Below are positions 15,451 through 24,192 of a DNA stretch of 64,000 nucleotides, piece by piece (the stretch's first letter is position 1; each line of letters begins with the position of its first letter). Origin of the DNA: Kribbella flavida DSM 17836 (GTDB lineage Bacteria > Actinomycetota > Actinomycetes > Propionibacteriales > Kribbellaceae); contig NC_013729.1 in assembly GCF_000024345.1 (NCBI RefSeq), positions 6,634,001 to 6,698,000 on the forward strand, given 5' to 3'. A model generated the notes under the pieces. That model ran no database searches and was not told the origin of the DNA. It saw only the letters and a list, made by a program, of their open reading frames with translations. A program made the position numbers and the translations under genes.

Positions 15451-16949
15451 CCACCCGGACCACCCCCGAGCGTGTCACCGCGCAGAGGGCCGACCGTCGG
15501 CGCTGGGCGGGTCTCGCCGTACTGTCCGCCAGCCTGCTGCTCGTCGTGATGGACATGACGATCCTCAACCTGGCCCTGCCTGCCATGGCCGAGGACCTGC
15601 GGCCGAGCTCGGTCGAACTGCTCTGGATCGTCGACATCTACTCGCTGGTGCTGGCCGGCCTGCTGGTCACGGCCAGCTCGCTGGGCGACCGCCTGGGCCG
15701 TCGCCGGATGCTGATCACCGGCTTCGTCATCTTCGGCGCCGCCTCGCTCGGCGTCCTGCTGGCCGACAGCCCGGCGACGGTGATCGCCGTCCGCGTGCTG
15801 CTCGGTGTCGGCGGCGCGATGATCATGCCGTCGACGCTGTCGCTGATCCGCGCCCTGTTTCCGGACGCCCGCGAACGCGCCACCGCGCTCGGCATCTGGG
15901 GCGCCACCGCGGCCGTCGGCGGCGCGCTCGGACCGATCGTCGGCGGCGCGCTGCTGCAGAACTTCAGCTGGCACTCGGCGTTCCTGGTCAACGTGCCGGT
16001 GATGGCCGCCGCGGTCGTCGCCGCGTTCCTGCTGCTGCCCGAGAGCCGCTCGGAGCGCCCGGGCCGGCTCGACCCGGTCGCTACGGTGCTGTCGATCGCG
16101 GGCATGGTCGGCCTGGTCTACGCGATCAAGCAGCTCGGCAAGCACGGGGTCACCGCGGAAGTGCTGCTGGTCGGCGTACTGGGGGCGGCTCTGCTGTTCG
16201 CCTTCGTACGCCGCTGCCTGCGCGCTCCGGAACCGATGCTGGAGATCCGCCTGTTCCGCGGTCGCGGCTTCACCGCCGGTGTGCTGACGGCGCTGATCAC
16301 CAGCTTCGCGATGGTCGCCGCGCTGCTGCTGATCTCCCAGTGGCTGCAGCTCGTCCAGGGCTGGTCGGCGCTGGCCTCCGGTGTGGCGCTGCTTCCGATG
16401 GCCGCCGGCGGGCTCATCGGTTCGCCGCTCGCGCCCGCCCTCGCCCAGCGCATCGGCGCTCGTACAGTCCTGGTCGGCGGCTTGGCCGTCGGCGCCCTCG
16501 GCTTCCTGCTGCTCTTCGTCCTGCCCCAGCCGCTGACGTACGCCGGTATCGCCGCGTCCCTCACGCTGATCGGCATCGGCACCGCCCCGCTCGCGGTCGC
16601 CTCGGCCGTCATCATGGCCGGCGCCCCCGTCGACCAGGCCGGCAGCGCCGCCGCCATCGAGGAGAGCAGCTACGAGATCGGTGCCGCCCTCGGCATCACC
16701 ATCCTCGGCAGCCTCGCCGCCGCCATCTACCGCGCCGGCCTCCCCGGCGACGCCCCCACCCAGGCCCGCGAGTCCCTCGCCGGCGCCCTCACCCTCGGCG
16801 ACCCCACCCTGGCCACCACCGCCCAAACCGCCTTCACCAACTCCCTCACGTGGTTCGGCCTGGCCGGCGGCCTACTCCTTCTGGCCGTCGCCGCTCTGGT
16901 CCTCCACCTCACCCCGCGAACCCTCGACCTGACCGCCACCCACCACTGA
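15447..16949 (+). CDS. MFS drug exporter, EmrB/QacA (DHA2) type
   Basis: 500 residues with 14 hydrophobic segments. The conserved motif A is GDRLGRRRML after helix 2, motif B/C-like segments follow (RVLLGVGGAMIMPSTLSLI, ATAAVGGALGPIVGGALL). The 14-helix form uses proton antiport to expel lipophilic or cationic drugs. It is translationally coupled to the TetR gene (ATGA overlap). Ended by a strong hairpin at 16988. Confidence 0.9.
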   Translation: MTTRTTPERVTAQRADRRRWAGLAVLSASLLLVVMDMTILNLALPAMAEDLRPSSVELLWIVDIYSLVLAGLLVTASSLGDRLGRRRMLITGFVIFGAASLGVLLADSPATVIAVRVLLGVGGAMIMPSTLSLIRALFPDARERATALGIWGATAAVGGALGPIVGGALLQNFSWHSAFLVNVPVMAAAVVAAFLLLPESRSERPGRLDPVATVLSIAGMVGLVYAIKQLGKHGVTAEVLLVGVLGAALLFAFVRRCLRAPEPMLEIRLFRGRGFTAGVLTALITSFAMVAALLLISQWLQLVQGWSALASGVALLPMAAGGLIGSPLAPALAQRIGARTVLVGGLAVGALGFLLLFVLPQPLTYAGIAASLTLIGIGTAPLAVASAVIMAGAPVDQAGSAAAIEESSYEIGAALGITILGSLAAAIYRAGLPGDAPTQARESLAGALTLGDPTLATTAQTAFTNSLTWFGLAGGLLLLAVAALVLHLTPRTLDLTATHH

Positions 16950-16987
16950 CCGGCGCGGCTTTGGCTTTGAATGGCTTTCTGACATGC

Positions 16988-17015
16988 CAACGGCCGGGCG
17001 GGTGCCCGGCCGTTG
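16988..17015. terminator. bidirectional terminator
   Basis: CAACGGCCGGGC, GGGT loop, GCCCGGCCGTTG: a perfect 12-bp stem between the convergent MFS and Shedu-like genes. Confidence 0.85.
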
Positions 17016-17027
17016 GTGGGGTGAGGG

Positions 17028-18173
17028 TCAGGACTTCGACGCGAGGTAGATCTGGAGGAGGGTGTCGTAGTCGACGACCTCGACGGCGGTCGCGTGGGTT
17101 GCCTCGTGGAAGTCGACGGGGAGGTCCGGGCTGCCGACGATCAGCACGGTGCGGGGGTCGGTGACCTCGACGCCGTACTTGGCCTGGACGAAGGCGCGGT
17201 TCTCGGGGCCGGCGAAGTACTCCTGGAAGCGGGCGAGGCGCTCGGCTCCGTCGCGCAGGCCGAGGGACCGGCGCCGCTTCTTGCCGCCGGAGGTTTCGAG
17301 CACCGCCAGGGCCAGGTCGCCGACGACGTGGCTGCCGTCAGCACGTTCCAGGATGAAGTCCGGCGTCACCGCGACCTCGTCCGCGCCCGGCGTACCGTCC
17401 TGCCACTCGAGGAACGGCTCGGCGATGACCCGGGTCGCGCCGAACGCCGACAACAGGATCTCCTCGTGCTGGTTGAGGAACTCGGCCGTCGTCAGCTTCT
17501 GCAGGTCGTGCAGATACGTGCTCGCGAACGGCGCGGCCTTGAGCAGCTGCTCGGCCTCACCACCCGCCACGCTGAACGTGCCGACCGGGTCGAGGTGCTC
17601 CGCCGAGTTGACCAGCCGCTGCAGGAACTCGCGGTACTTGTCGGCCGGCTCCGACCGGTGGATCGCGATCGCCAGGAAGGTCCAGTGCAGGCGCACCGCC
17701 GACCCCGCGCTCTGGGCGAGCAGCACCCGCTGCAGGGTCACGTAGTTGCCCGGCGCGAACTGCAGGAGTTTCTCGCTCGGCCCGACCAGCTCGTTGCCGA
17801 TCAGGCGCGCGGCCTCGACGAAGTTGTCCCCGAACACGCTGCGCCCGCGCTCGCTCGCGATCGTCGCGTCCTTGACGAAGCTCTCGTCCGGCAGCACCAC
17901 CACCGCCTCGGCCGCGGACGACCCGCCCGCGCCGAAGTACTCGTCGATGCTCTCCGCCTTCTGCCGCTTGACCTCCAGCGACCGGTACTCCCGGCTCACC
18001 CCGACCAGCTCGAGGATGTTCCAGTCCGGCGTCTCGGTCAGCACCATCATCCGGGGGTACAGCAGCGGCCCGGGCAGCTCGCGCCGGTGACTGGTGGGAA
18101 GGTGGTCACTCACACCCTTGAGGTGCTCCCCCCAGAACTGACTGTTCACCTTCACGAACTCGGTGGGTTTCAT
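17028..18173 (-). CDS. Shedu-like (DUF4263) protein with altered nuclease motif
   Basis: 381 residues. The C-terminal half follows the DUF4263/SduA pattern: FLNQHEEILLSAFG, then TPDFILERADGSHVVGDLA, then GAERLARFQEYFAGPENR, YGVEVTDPRTVLIVGSP. DUF4263 proteins are PD-(D/E)xK-type nucleases; Shedu is a single-gene anti-phage defence. Where a D/E-x-K is expected this protein has GDLALAVL, that is D-L-A, and an expected glutamine in the following helix is arginine. The N-terminal half is unrecognised. ATG 18173 has GAGGAG eleven bases upstream; longer in-frame starts give Arg-rich nonsense. Family assignment is from memory of the motif, without alignment. Confidence 0.6.
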   Translation of the reverse strand: MKPTEFVKVNSQFWGEHLKGVSDHLPTSHRRELPGPLLYPRMMVLTETPDWNILELVGVSREYRSLEVKRQKAESIDEYFGAGGSSAAEAVVVLPDESFVKDATIASERGRSVFGDNFVEAARLIGNELVGPSEKLLQFAPGNYVTLQRVLLAQSAGSAVRLHWTFLAIAIHRSEPADKYREFLQRLVNSAEHLDPVGTFSVAGGEAEQLLKAAPFASTYLHDLQKLTTAEFLNQHEEILLSAFGATRVIAEPFLEWQDGTPGADEVAVTPDFILERADGSHVVGDLALAVLETSGGKKRRRSLGLRDGAERLARFQEYFAGPENRAFVQAKYGVEVTDPRTVLIVGSPDLPVDFHEATHATAVEVVDYDTLLQIYLASKS

Positions 18174-18370
18174 CCGCCCGCTCTCCTCGATCACACTCGA
18201 CAACCCGCTCGTCAACCACCAACTCCCGGCCGTGCCGGGCCTATTCCCCGCAGGCAGCACGCGGTGGAGGTCGCGGTGGCATCGTACCGAGGCGGCCGTA
18301 TGGCGCCGGACGAGCGGCCGTCGGGGAGAAATCGGCTCGCTTCGTTGAGCATCATCACTACGCTGACCCC

Positions 18371-18883
18371 GTGGCGAAACGCAATTACCTCGTCGAAGGC
18401 GGTTCCGGAACCGGCAAGAGTTCCGTACTCCGTGCGCTGCGCGAACGTGGCTACCAGGCCGTCGACGGCGACAACGAACTCGCCTATCAGGGCGACCCGG
18501 AGACCGGTCGGCCACTACACGGCGTCGGCGGCCACGAGAACCACCTTTGGGACGTCGCCAAGGTCAGGGAAATCGCCGGGAACCAGGACGACGAGGTCGC
18601 CTTCTTCTGCGGCGGTTCGCGGAACTTCCACCAGTTCCTGGACGTGTTCGACCAGGTGATCGTGCTGGACGTGGACACCGAGACCCTCACGCAGCGACTG
18701 GCCACCCGAGCCGCCGACGACTGGGGCGGCACCGAGGACCAACGAGCGCAGATACTCCGCCTGCACGCCACCAAAGAAGACATTCCCCACGGCACGATCA
18801 TCAATACCGCGCGCCCACTCGACGAAGTCGTCGACGCCGTCCTGCAATGCGTCGACGCTCCGTCGGTCTCTTCCGACCGGTGA
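18371..18883 (+). CDS. P-loop nucleotide kinase-like protein
   Basis: 170 residues with Walker A EGGSGTGKSSVLRAL (about residues 9-23), a DGDNELAY segment resembling the adenylate/shikimate kinase acid pair, and a lid region RLATRAADDWGG. It most resembles small AAA_18-type kinases found singly in actinobacteria. GTG start; TACGCT lies six bases upstream, so it may be leaderless. Substrate unknown. Confidence 0.72.
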   Translation: MAKRNYLVEGGSGTGKSSVLRALRERGYQAVDGDNELAYQGDPETGRPLHGVGGHENHLWDVAKVREIAGNQDDEVAFFCGGSRNFHQFLDVFDQVIVLDVDTETLTQRLATRAADDWGGTEDQRAQILRLHATKEDIPHGTIINTARPLDEVVDAVLQCVDAPSVSSDR

Positions 18884-18920
18884 TTTCTCTCGCCCCGAGG
18901 CAGGCCTCCGGGTTGTCGGC

Positions 18921-20336
18921 TCAGCGCACGAACAGGTACCGGAAGGCTGCCTGCACATTCGCGTTCGACGGCTTCACCGGCTGGGACGACGGCGGGTAGT
19001 CCCAGCCGGGGAGGTACGTCGTGTACGAGAAGCGGCTCGGGCACGCGGCGCCGTTGATCTGCACGCGGGTGTTCGACACGAGCCGGCCGGTGCGCAACTC
19101 GTACGCCTTCACCGGCGCCGCGATCTTGTAGAACGTGACGTCACTGGTGTTCATCGGGCTCGTCACGCTGTGGTACGGGCAGGTGCGTACCGGGGCGCCC
19201 TGCGTGGACTGCTCCGTGCAGACCACCAGAACCGCGGTGCTCACGTCCCCGGCCCGCCAACTCGCCGGCAGCCGCGCGGTGTACTCATCACTGCCTTCGA
19301 ACACCGCACGGTTCAGCCCGCGCTGGTACGGCGCCGCACCGCTGTACCTCGCCGGTGCCGAGCAGTAGTCGTCGCGAGCGAGCAGGTCGCGCACCTTCAA
19401 CAGCTCGAGCGCCAACGTCGCCTGCCGGATCCCCGCCTTGGCCTTCGCGACCCGCCCGTCCTTCGGGTACTGACCGACCAGCTGCTGGTACGCCGTCCTC
19501 GCGTCCGCCCACTTCTTCTGAGTCATCAGCCGACCCGCACACCCGGCGATCGCCGCCGGCGCCAACTGCGGCACAACGGCACGGGACTGGTCCAGAACGT
19601 CGTTCGTCGCCTTCCGCTGCCGCAGCCAGTCGGTGATCCGCACGGTCCGGCACGGATCCTTGACCGGCAGGTCGCCGAGCCAGCCCCTCAACGTCACTTC
19701 CACGGTCCTGTCATGCCCCGGCGCGGCCAGCACCGATCCGAGCACGTCGAACCCTTGCCGCAGCGCGGTCTGGTCGCCGAGCAGCCCGGTCTCCAACTTG
19801 GCCTTGGCGTCCTCCAGGCGCTTGCACAACCGGACTTCCTCGGCTCCCTGCGCTGTGCCTGGCGCGTCGACGATCCGGTGACCGAACCACAACTCCCGCT
19901 GGGCCTCGGTCAGCTCCGCGCAATCACCCGCCTTCCGAGCAGCGGAGACTCTGTCCTCCACCCGGCCGGCGTCGTACCGGATCAGGCCCACCGCCAGCAG
20001 GAGCGGCACGGTGATCCCGAGCGCCAGCACCCGCTTGGTGACGTCGGTCGCCTTCCGGGGCTGGGTGTGCGCGAGGAACCAGCCGTGAGCGATGGCGAGG
20101 ACCCACCATCCGGCCAGGGCGCTCTCGCACCACGGCTTCTTCAGGACCAGCAGCAGGACGACCAGGGCGCCGACCACGATCAGGTTGACGGTCGCCATAC
20201 GCCAGCGCCTCAGCATCAGATAGCCGATGCCGAGCAGCGATCCGTTGCCGACCGCAACGGCAAGCGGGTCCGCCGGAGGTGTGGGAGCCGGCTGCGGCTG
20301 CGGCGGCTGCCAGGCGGCGTACGGCGAGTAACTCAT
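18921..20336 (-). CDS. membrane-anchored protein with helical extracytoplasmic domain
   Basis: 471 residues. A Pro/Gln-rich N-terminus (PPQPQPAPTPPADP) precedes four hydrophobic segments in residues 30-130 (IGYLMLRRW, MATVNLIVVGALVVLLLVL, WWVLAIAHGWFLAH, VLALGITVPLLLAVGLI). The rest is soluble: helical, with tetratricopeptide-like ADARTAYQQLVGQYPKDGRV, and six or more cysteines, suggesting disulfides outside the cell. Start 20336 is chosen over an in-frame ATG eleven codons earlier because GAGAGGG precedes it. No function recognised. Confidence 0.7.
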   Translation of the reverse strand: MSYSPYAAWQPPQPQPAPTPPADPLAVAVGNGSLLGIGYLMLRRWRMATVNLIVVGALVVLLLVLKKPWCESALAGWWVLAIAHGWFLAHTQPRKATDVTKRVLALGITVPLLLAVGLIRYDAGRVEDRVSAARKAGDCAELTEAQRELWFGHRIVDAPGTAQGAEEVRLCKRLEDAKAKLETGLLGDQTALRQGFDVLGSVLAAPGHDRTVEVTLRGWLGDLPVKDPCRTVRITDWLRQRKATNDVLDQSRAVVPQLAPAAIAGCAGRLMTQKKWADARTAYQQLVGQYPKDGRVAKAKAGIRQATLALELLKVRDLLARDDYCSAPARYSGAAPYQRGLNRAVFEGSDEYTARLPASWRAGDVSTAVLVVCTEQSTQGAPVRTCPYHSVTSPMNTSDVTFYKIAAPVKAYELRTGRLVSNTRVQINGAACPSRFSYTTYLPGWDYPPSSQPVKPSNANVQAAFRYLFVR

Positions 20337-20559
20337 CGATCCCTCTCTCGCACTGGCGGGCCTCGTCACAGCCAGTCTCCGACGACCGGCTTGCCGTCAT
20401 CCCTCGCTGTCCGGGACCTGCCACCTGCGAACGTCGGACCACCCGGTGGCCGCGGCGCGATCACCCGGTCGAGGGAGGCGGTTCACCCGCACGAGGGAAC
20501 CGGCCGCATGCCGGGCTGAGCGACGCTGAAGCCCATCGTCGACCAACTTCGGAGTCCGC

Positions 20560-21531
20560 ATGCGACTGCTCGCCACCCCCACTGCCACGCATGGCCGACC
20601 GGGTCTCGCCGCGCTGCAATGGTGCTGCGGCTACGGGATGATCGTCGCCGTTGCGCCGTACGCCGTGCTCAAGGTCTGCTGGCTTCTCGGCTACCCGGTC
20701 GGCATTCCGGACACGTCGCCGGCGATGGACTTCGTCATCCCGAACCTGGTCACGCTGGCCTTGGACCTCGCCGCCGTGGCGACTGCACTCGCACTGGCCG
20801 CCGACCGGGCCCGGCGGTGGCCGGCTTGGCTGCTGCTCGTTCCCGGGTGGACGGGAATGGGCTTGCTGGCACCGACGGTCCTGATCGTCACGGCCGGGTT
20901 CGCCCACGGCCTGCTGACCGAGGGACAGCCAGTCGTCATGCGGGACGGTCTGGTGGAACCCTGGACCTACACACTCGTCTACAGCTCGTTCGCCATTCAG
21001 GGAACTCTCCTGTCGATCGGGCTGGCACTGCACGCCCGCCGGCGCTGGCCGGACCTGCTCACCGAGACCCGAACGTCTGTACTTGTCCCCGGCGCCCGGG
21101 TGGTCGCCATCGGGGGCGCCTTGGCTGCGGGCGCTGTCGGCGCGGCACGGCTGTTCGAGGCGATCGCGGCTCCGGCGGACTGGCGTGCGTCGGACTGGAC
21201 CTTCGCGAGCCGTTTCAGCGAGGCCACCGAAGGAGCCTTCGCGCTGGCCGCCGGGGTCGGCGTCCTGGCGTTGGCCGGACTGCTGCCCCGCCTCCGGCAC
21301 GCGGTCGCCCTCACCTGGCTCGGCAGCGCAACACTCTTCGCCTGGGGCCTGATGCGCACCTTCAGCCTCGCGGCCCGCGCTCCGATGTCGGACCTCATCA
21401 CCCGCCAGACCGCGATCATCGACCTGACCGCCACCCTCGCCGGACTCTTGATCGCCCTGACCGCGTTGTTCCTCCTGACGGCCCAACGCCTACCCCGCAC
21501 GACGCCCCCGGCTACAACCTCCCCCGACTGA
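20560..21531 (+). CDS. multi-pass integral membrane protein, unknown function
   Basis: 323 residues with eight predicted hydrophobic helices (for example GMIVAVAPYAVLKVCWLLGY, FVIPNLVTLALDLAAVATAL, VVAIGGALAAGAVGAARL, LTATLAGLLIALTALFLL). A conserved-looking YAVLK.CW segment in the first helix and WxxLLLVPGWTGMG in the third recall a family of unannotated actinobacterial membrane proteins. GGAG lies eight bases before ATG 20560. Followed by a terminator. Confidence 0.72.
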   Translation: MRLLATPTATHGRPGLAALQWCCGYGMIVAVAPYAVLKVCWLLGYPVGIPDTSPAMDFVIPNLVTLALDLAAVATALALAADRARRWPAWLLLVPGWTGMGLLAPTVLIVTAGFAHGLLTEGQPVVMRDGLVEPWTYTLVYSSFAIQGTLLSIGLALHARRRWPDLLTETRTSVLVPGARVVAIGGALAAGAVGAARLFEAIAAPADWRASDWTFASRFSEATEGAFALAAGVGVLALAGLLPRLRHAVALTWLGSATLFAWGLMRTFSLAARAPMSDLITRQTAIIDLTATLAGLLIALTALFLLTAQRLPRTTPPATTSPD

Positions 21532-21578
21532 CCGCCTGCCCGGCGACTCAGGTCGCTGACCGGGCCGGCCACAACGAG

Positions 21579-21617
21579 AACCGCCCCTGACCGCGTTTCC
21601 GCAGGTCAGGGGCGGTT
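21579..21617. terminator. bidirectional terminator between membrane gene and tRNA-Tyr
   Basis: AACCGCCCCTGACC, eleven-base loop, GGTCAGGGGCGGTT, followed by TT: a perfect 14-bp stem that ends the plus-strand gene and lies just past the 3' end of the tRNA on the other strand. Confidence 0.85.
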
Positions 21618-21627
21618 TGACGCCCTG

Positions 21628-21710
21628 TGGCAGGTGCAGGGTTCGAACCTGCGTAGGCATAAGCCGACAGATTTACAGTCTGCTCCCTTTGGCCGCTCGG
21701 GCAACCTGCC
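21628..21710 (-). tRNA. tRNA-Tyr (anticodon GTA)
   Basis: 83 bases. The acceptor stem GGCAGGT/ACCTGCC, the D arm, the anticodon stem-loop CAGACTGTAAATCTG with GTA, a long variable arm typical of class II tRNA-Tyr, and the T loop GTTCGAACC are all present. CCA is not encoded. A terminator lies ten bases after its 3' end. Confidence 0.95.
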
Positions 21711-21792
21711 AGGGTGGTGCTGCTCCGAAGAGCGGCGTGAGAGACGATACAACAGACAGTGCCCCTGACAGCAAATCGGAAAGGAACTGCCC

Positions 21793-22284
21793 ATGGCTTC
21801 GGAGTCCTCCTTCGACATCGTGAACAAGGTCGATCGCCAGGAGGTGGACAACGCCGTGAACCAGGCGGCGAAGGAGATCAGCCAGCGGTTCGACTTCAAG
21901 AACGTGGACGCGCAGCTCAAGTGGTCCGGTGAGTCGATCGAGATGCAGGCCAGCACCGAGGAGCGGGTGAACGCCGTGCTCGACGTGTTCAAGGACAAGC
22001 TGGTCAAGCGGCAGATCTCGCTCAAGGGGCTGGAGGCCGACGAGCCGAAGCTGTCCGGCAAGGTCTACAAGATCGTCGCCACGATCTCCGCGGGCATCAC
22101 GCAGGAGAACGCGAAGAAGCTGTCCAAGCTGATCCGCGACGAGGGGCCGAAGGGCGTCAAGGCCCAGATCCAGGGCGAGGAGCTGCGGGTGTCCAGCAAG
22201 AGCCGGGACGACCTGCAGGCGGTCCAGTCGCTGATCAAGGGCCAGGACCTGGACTTCGCGGTGCAGTTCGTCAACTACCGCTGA
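21793..22284 (+). CDS. YajQ-family nucleotide-binding protein
   Basis: 163 residues, full length for the DUF520/YajQ family: SFDIVNKVDRQEVDNAVNQA at the start, RFDFKNVDAQLKW, then KVYKIVATISAGITQENAKK and the C-terminal QSLIKGQDLDFAVQFVNYR. Two ferredoxin-like domains bind nucleotides; in Xanthomonas a homologue binds cyclic-di-GMP and acts on transcription. GGAAAGG precedes the ATG. It is divergent from tRNA-Tyr, a common actinobacterial arrangement. Confidence 0.95.
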   Translation: MASESSFDIVNKVDRQEVDNAVNQAAKEISQRFDFKNVDAQLKWSGESIEMQASTEERVNAVLDVFKDKLVKRQISLKGLEADEPKLSGKVYKIVATISAGITQENAKKLSKLIRDEGPKGVKAQIQGEELRVSSKSRDDLQAVQSLIKGQDLDFAVQFVNYR

Positions 22285-22379
22285 CCCGGCCGCGGGCCGG
22301 CCCGGCCGCACCGTCGGCCGGGCGTCCTGCCGCCGCAAAACCGCTCGCTCGCCGGCGCTCGGCCGGGCATCCTGGCGCC

Positions 22380-23336
22380 GTGGAGAACCCGGCGGTGCGG
22401 CGATGGATGCGTGAGGATTTCGGGTTCGCTGTGGTCGAACTCACGCCGGTGCATACCGGGGCGGACCTCGCCGCGGACGTCTGGAAGGCGCTGACCACCG
22501 ACAGCCTGTACGCCGTGAAGTGGTCCGGCGGCGGCACGGACGCGGGGCCACTCGCGGCGGCGTACCTGGCTGACCGGGGCGTCAAAGGTGTCCCGGCCCC
22601 GGTGCGGACGCGCGACGGGCAGCTGTGGAGCATGCGGGAGGGACGGCGGCTCACGGTCGCGCCGTGGGTCAAGGGACGCCAGGCCGCCGAGACAGGTCTC
22701 AGCGACGAGCAGTGGACCGCGTACGGCGTACTGCTGGCTGAGGTGCATTCCACAGGGCCGTCGGAGCAGCTTCAGCGCGTACTCCCCCGACTGAACCCGA
22801 TCAACGCGCGCATGCCGGCCCTAGCTCGGCAGCTGCACCAACGGCTGACGACTGCCGCCCCGGCCGACGAGATCGAAGCTGAGCTGGCTGATGTGTGGGC
22901 CGCCAACCACGACACCATCGCCAGGCTGCTGGAGCTCGCTGCGACGCTCCAGCCGCCGCAGACGACTCGGGTGATCTGCCACGCGGATCCGCACCTGGGC
23001 AACGTGATCACGACCGGCACAGCGATCCACCTGATCGACTGGGACGACGTCGTGCTGGCACCGCGTGAGCAGGACCTGCTCTTCCTGCTCGGCGGCATGG
23101 GCTCGCTCGGCCCGACGTCGCCTGCGCAACGGGAGGCGTTTTTCGCCGGCTACGGACCGGTGGAGCTCGACCCGGACAACCTCCAGTACTACCGCCACGC
23201 TCGCGCTCTCGAGGACGTGGCGCTGTGGGCCGAACAGGCGATCACCGGCCCGGACCGCGCCGACTCCCTCACGATCCTCCGCGGCGTACTCGGCCCGGAC
23301 GGCCTTGCTCCGAAGGCGTGTAGCTCTCAGCTGTAG
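22380..23336 (+). CDS. aminoglycoside-phosphotransferase-like kinase
   Basis: 318 residues of the APH fold. The catalytic loop is CHADPHLGN (about residue 200), followed by the metal-binding LIDWDDVVLAPREQDL. The nucleotide lysine is in LYAVKWSGG. It resembles the spectinomycin/hygromycin-kinase-like APH group, but most chromosomal members act on unknown small molecules. GTG 22380 is the likely start. It is convergent with the GNAT gene, four bases apart. Confidence 0.82.
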   Translation: MENPAVRRWMREDFGFAVVELTPVHTGADLAADVWKALTTDSLYAVKWSGGGTDAGPLAAAYLADRGVKGVPAPVRTRDGQLWSMREGRRLTVAPWVKGRQAAETGLSDEQWTAYGVLLAEVHSTGPSEQLQRVLPRLNPINARMPALARQLHQRLTTAAPADEIEAELADVWAANHDTIARLLELAATLQPPQTTRVICHADPHLGNVITTGTAIHLIDWDDVVLAPREQDLLFLLGGMGSLGPTSPAQREAFFAGYGPVELDPDNLQYYRHARALEDVALWAEQAITGPDRADSLTILRGVLGPDGLAPKACSSQL

Positions 23337-23339
23337 GCG

Positions 23340-24182
23340 TCACGCGTGGCGGACCCAGATGTTGGGTTCCTGGTAGTCGCCGGTGTTGCGGTCGTGGTTG
23401 ATGTGGAGGACGGAGAGGCCGTCGGGGATGACGTAGGTGCCGGTCGAGGGGAACGGCATGCCGGTCCAGGATTCCCAGTCGGCGACGGTGCCGGTCATGG
23501 TTTGGCTGGTCGGAGCAGGGGCCAGCAGGGTGGCGCCGAGGCGGACGTGGGTGCGGAGCCAGGGGTCGAGCGGGAGGCCGTCGGCGCGGATCCAGGTCAT
23601 GAAGGTCGCGATGTCGGTGAGGGGGTAGCGCGACTTCAGGGTGGGGCGGACGGGCGCGATGACCTGCGTGAGTCCGGCGGCGACAGCGCGGTCGCGGACG
23701 GCGGTGATGAGCTGGCCGGCGCGACCCTTGGCCTGTTCGTCGGTGCGGACGGCGGCGGCCATCAGGACGAAGGTGTTCGGCACGACGCCGCGCTCGTACT
23801 GCGTGACCGCGCGCGCGAGCGAGTCGGTGTAGCCGCCGGGGAGATCCGCGACCGTGCCGTCCCAGGCGAGCGCGACACCCCAGCAGCCGGCGATCAGGCG
23901 GCGGCCGGCCGGGACATCATCCGGCCCCCGGGTCCCCGGGCCTACCGTCGCGTCGGCATCTCCCGGCGTCCCAGCCCACCCGTCGGCCGGATCCGGCTCG
24001 GCGTCCTCCTGCTCCTGCGCGACCAGGTAGAACTCCCAGTCGGCGAAGTACTCGGCCCGGCGATCGGCGTACGGCGGCACGCCCTCGTCGTGGAAAATGA
24101 ACTCCGGCCAGTCCTCACGAAACACCCGACCGGCCTCCGTGTGCAGTTCTGGCGCCTCGGCGACGCGGATCAGCTGGTCCAT
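23340..24182 (-). CDS. GNAT-like acetyltransferase
   Basis: 280 residues. The arrangement FLVMAAAVRTDEQAKGRAGQ (acetyl-CoA loop QAKGRAG) followed by LITAVRDRAVAAGLTQVIAPVRPTLK and the C-terminal strand pair matches a branch of large GNAT-like proteins without close functional assignment. A Glu/Asp-rich insertion lies near residues 55-85 (EQEDAEPDPADG). It begins ten bases after the AraC-family gene and is probably co-transcribed with it. Confidence 0.65.
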   Translation of the reverse strand: MDQLIRVAEAPELHTEAGRVFREDWPEFIFHDEGVPPYADRRAEYFADWEFYLVAQEQEDAEPDPADGWAGTPGDADATVGPGTRGPDDVPAGRRLIAGCWGVALAWDGTVADLPGGYTDSLARAVTQYERGVVPNTFVLMAAAVRTDEQAKGRAGQLITAVRDRAVAAGLTQVIAPVRPTLKSRYPLTDIATFMTWIRADGLPLDPWLRTHVRLGATLLAPAPTSQTMTGTVADWESWTGMPFPSTGTYVIPDGLSVLHINHDRNTGDYQEPNIWVRHA

Positions 24183-24192
24183 GCGCTCGACG

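Noticed and set aside
21628..21710. tRNA-Tyr as an integration site of a genomic island
   Set aside because: No integrase gene nearby and no second copy of the tRNA 3' end seen in the window.
22380..23336. Specific aminoglycoside resistance gene
   Set aside because: Only the general APH fold is visible; most chromosomal homologues have no resistance role, so no drug is named.
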